The position numbers and the translations under genes are program-made. The notes beneath the pieces are model-generated. The model did not search any database and was not told the origin of the DNA. It worked only from the letters and a program-made list of their open reading frames with translations. Source: Rhodococcus rhodochrous (GTDB lineage Bacteria; Actinomycetota; Actinomycetes; Mycobacteriales; Mycobacteriaceae). Taken from it: a stretch of 64,000 nucleotides of DNA. The stretch spans positions 124,001 through 188,000 of the forward strand of contig NZ_CP027557.1 in NCBI RefSeq assembly GCF_014854695.1, read 5' to 3'. Below are positions 61,996-64,000 of the stretch, piece after piece. Each line of letters opens with the position of its first letter. Within the stretch, counting starts at the first letter, position 1.

Positions 61996-62035
61996 TGTCG
62001 TCTTGCAATGAACAGCAACGTGATTGGGAGCGCTC

Positions 62036-63418
62036 ATGACTGCAATTCTGCCTGGGGTGGGTGCGGCCCCGGACGCCGACCGATTGGAGGTCGGCAATTC
62101 CCTCGTGGTCCAGGACTGGGAAGCCTTCACCTTCCGGGTCCACAGGCGCGCCTACCGGGACGAGGAGATCTTCACGCGGGAGCGGGAGAAGATCTGGGGC
62201 CGGACCTGGCTGTACCTCGGTCACGAGAGTGAGATTCCCGAACCGGGAGACTTCAAGACCCGCAACCTGGGTGGGCGTCCCCTGATCTTCGTCCGTGACA
62301 GTAACGGCACCGTGCAGGTCTATCTGAATGCGTGTCCGCACCGTGGGACGATCCTCTGCAGGGAGCCGGAGGGAAGGGCGAAGAACTTCCAGTGCTTCTA
62401 CCACGCCTGGACCTTCCGCAATTCCGGTGAACTCGCCGCGCTTCCGGACAAGGATGCCTATCCGCAGGGCAGTGCATTCGTGGAATCGCTTTCGTTGAGG
62501 CGGGTTCCGCGCCTGGGTATCCACGAGGGCTTCGTCTTCGTCGCCTTCACCGAGGACGTCCCCGACCTGCTCGACCATCTGGGCGCTGCAGCCGACTACA
62601 TGTCGATGACAGCGTCCATCGGCCCCGAGGGCATGACGACACTGCCGGGCGTCCAGAAGTACAGCGTGAAGGGGAACTGGAAACTCGCCGTCGAGAATGC
62701 CATGGACGGCTACCATTTCGCTCCCACGCACAACACCTTCGTCGGTTATCTCCGTGAAACGGGCTTCGCCGTCACCGATCACGATCAGCACGCTCACGAC
62801 CTCGGTAATGGACACGGTCTGCTCGTCCTCACCGGCCACAACGGCCGGATCGGCATGGTCTGGGAGCCCCGATTCGGAGAAACTGAGAAGGAGCGGATCG
62901 TCGATAAGCGGGCGGAGATGGAAGCCCGCCTCGGCACGGAGCGAGCTGCACAGATCGCGGACGCGTCCAAGATCCTCTTCGTCTTCCCCAATCTGCTGTT
63001 GTTCGATCTGGAGGCACTGACCATCCGCCAGCTCGAACCTGTGAGTGCAGGACAGACCGACGTGCGGGCATGGCAGTTCGTCGAGATCGGGGAACCGGAC
63101 GAGGTGCGGGCACTACGTCTGAAGACGATGGCCAGCTTCGTCGGTCCCGGCGGCCTCGCGACACCCGACGACATCGAGGCGTACGAAGCCGTCCAGCGCG
63201 GCATCGTCGCGACCGCGGACGTCTCCGCATATGCCGAATTCGGTGACAGCGATCTGGATTGGAGCGACATGTCGCGCGGTATGGCCGACGATCTCAGGGG
63301 GCCCACGGGTCGCTCGGTCGACGAAGGCGCGATGCGCAGTTTCTGGCGCCACTGGAGCCGGCGCATCGGCCCGGTCGCGGGCACGGATACCGGCAATGCG
63401 GAAGGAACCACGGCATGA
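62036..63418 (+). CDS. Rieske non-haem iron oxygenase, alpha subunit
   Basis: This 460-residue ring-hydroxylating oxygenase large subunit has Rieske cluster ligands Cys100/His102 (CPHRG) and Cys120/His123 (CFYHAW). The mononuclear iron site is His227 and His232 in DGYHFAPTH, with Asp224 as the bridging residue to the neighbouring Rieske centre. GGGAG lies 5 bases before the ATG at 62036. It should dihydroxylate or mono-oxygenate an aromatic acid; the substrate is unknown. No ferredoxin or reductase is in the window, which ends just after the beta subunit. Confidence 0.93.
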   Translation: MTAILPGVGAAPDADRLEVGNSLVVQDWEAFTFRVHRRAYRDEEIFTREREKIWGRTWLYLGHESEIPEPGDFKTRNLGGRPLIFVRDSNGTVQVYLNACPHRGTILCREPEGRAKNFQCFYHAWTFRNSGELAALPDKDAYPQGSAFVESLSLRRVPRLGIHEGFVFVAFTEDVPDLLDHLGAAADYMSMTASIGPEGMTTLPGVQKYSVKGNWKLAVENAMDGYHFAPTHNTFVGYLRETGFAVTDHDQHAHDLGNGHGLLVLTGHNGRIGMVWEPRFGETEKERIVDKRAEMEARLGTERAAQIADASKILFVFPNLLLFDLEALTIRQLEPVSAGQTDVRAWQFVEIGEPDEVRALRLKTMASFVGPGGLATPDDIEAYEAVQRGIVATADVSAYAEFGDSDLDWSDMSRGMADDLRGPTGRSVDEGAMRSFWRHWSRRIGPVAGTDTGNAEGTTA

Positions 63419-63951
63419 CTCTCATGGAAACGACTCCCGGAACGGCACAATCCCCCGATGACGGCAGCACGCGTGCCGTATCGCGCGCCGAGGTGGAGGA
63501 CTTCCTCATCGCCGAAGCCGCGCTTCTCGACGAGTGGATGCTCGATCGGTGGCTCGAGTTGTTCGTCCCGGGTGCCTCGATGCAGATCCCCACGACCGAC
63601 CAATGGGCGCTGGGCCCCGATTCCGCAGGCTATTTCGTCGCAGACGACTGGGATCTGCTCCAGGCGCGCGTCAAACGTCTCAAGAGCAGGAAGGCGCACG
63701 CGGAGAACCCGCATTCGCGCACCACCCGGCTCGTCGGGAACGTGAGAGTGCTCGAACAGTCGGGTGACTCCGTGCGTGTCGCAGCGAACTTCGTCATCCA
63801 CAGGTTCCGTGACGGACACGGTTTCACCTATGCGGGTCGCTACGACCACACCTTGGAGGTCGGCGAATCCGGGTTGCGATTCCTGCTCCGTCGTGCCGTC
63901 CTGACCAACGAGGCGATGGCTCCCGGAGCACGGCTCAGTTTCATCGTCTGA
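63415..63951 (+). CDS. Aromatic-ring-hydroxylating dioxygenase, beta subunit
   Basis: This 178-residue small subunit of the SnoaL-like fold family contains VEDFLIAEAALLDEWMLDRWLELFVPGASMQIPTT and a C-terminal YDHTLEVGESGLRFLLRRAVL. It overlaps the alpha subunit gene as ATGA. An alpha plus beta composition indicates an alpha3beta3-type oxygenase rather than the homotrimeric type. The remaining 49 bases of the window hold no readable gene. Confidence 0.9.
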   Translation: MTLMETTPGTAQSPDDGSTRAVSRAEVEDFLIAEAALLDEWMLDRWLELFVPGASMQIPTTDQWALGPDSAGYFVADDWDLLQARVKRLKSRKAHAENPHSRTTRLVGNVRVLEQSGDSVRVAANFVIHRFRDGHGFTYAGRYDHTLEVGESGLRFLLRRAVLTNEAMAPGARLSFIV

Positions 63952-64000
63952 TCCCGCCCGCACGATCCGGGCCGCACAGGCCGTCGACGACAACGGGGGT

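Noticed and set aside
61923-62035. Small ORF at 62008 overlapping the Rieske start.
   Set aside because: It is out of frame with the Rieske gene, has no ribosome site, and lies almost wholly inside the confident CDS.

Overview
The window is high-GC actinobacterial chromosome, most probably Rhodococcus or a close relative in the Mycobacteriales. The evidence is gene content: DUF6474, DUF5926 and Rv1733c-type proteins, F420-type oxidoreductase, mycobacterial-type SodA, LCP, UdgX, a carotenoid locus, many TetR-controlled beta-oxidation genes and frequent leaderless starts. The species cannot be named from sequence alone. No rRNA, tRNA, CRISPR array, insertion sequence or prophage was seen. Genes are dense, and no gene-free stretch exceeds about 250 bases.

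Layout: 1-2.7 kb holds an aldehyde dehydrogenase tail and a TetR/MFS drug-export pair. 2.7-6.5 kb holds a hydrolase overlapping an MprF-like aminoacyl-lipid synthase. 7.5-10.8 kb is a carotenoid operon (short peptide, crtI, crtB, idi). 10.9-15.5 kb carries a FetB-like permease, a single-chain biotin-dependent acyl-CoA carboxylase and UdgX. 15.5-18.2 kb is a copper locus (CopD, CopC, YcnI, membrane protein). 19-25 kb has a TM0106 nuclease, a hydrolase, an SDR, a MarR/MFS pair with operator, and a GDT1-family Mn exporter under a yybP-ykoY riboswitch. 26-37 kb is housekeeping: SodA, acyltransferase, MsrA, rhodanese, GDPD, ferritin, LCP, CPBP protease.

38-43 kb has an MHS transporter, an iron-box-controlled DUF2470 gene, pheA, a histidine phosphatase, two TetR genes and a DHFR-like gene. 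43.8-51.4 kb is a beta-oxidation-like cluster (PaaG-like isomerase, quinone oxidoreductase, thiolase, HSD10-like SDR, TetR, NADH:quinone reductase, acyl-CoA dehydrogenase, SDR) resembling cholesterol-ring CoA gene sets, with an operator-rich divergent promoter at 45.6 kb. 51.4-55.7 kb is again housekeeping, ending with serS and a double terminator.

55.8-63.95 kb looks like an accessory catabolic island: a complete ABC importer, a TauD/TfdA-family dioxygenase, an MFS transporter and a two-subunit Rieske oxygenase. An almost identical palindrome, TCTCGTA-N-TACGAGA, precedes both the importer operon and the Rieske operon, implying one regulator. The substrate and the electron-transfer partners are not visible.

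The strongest signals beyond gene calls are: (i) the Mn riboswitch whose expression platform can form two mutually exclusive hairpins, one hiding the Shine-Dalgarno; (ii) four short tandem duplications between 38.4 and 47 kb, each copying the 3' end and stop codon of a gene; (iii) the shared palindrome of the Rieske/ABC island; (iv) a head-to-tail DnaA-box array at 30.6 kb away from any dnaA gene; and (v) about nineteen genes with a -10-like hexamer 6-8 nt before the start codon.
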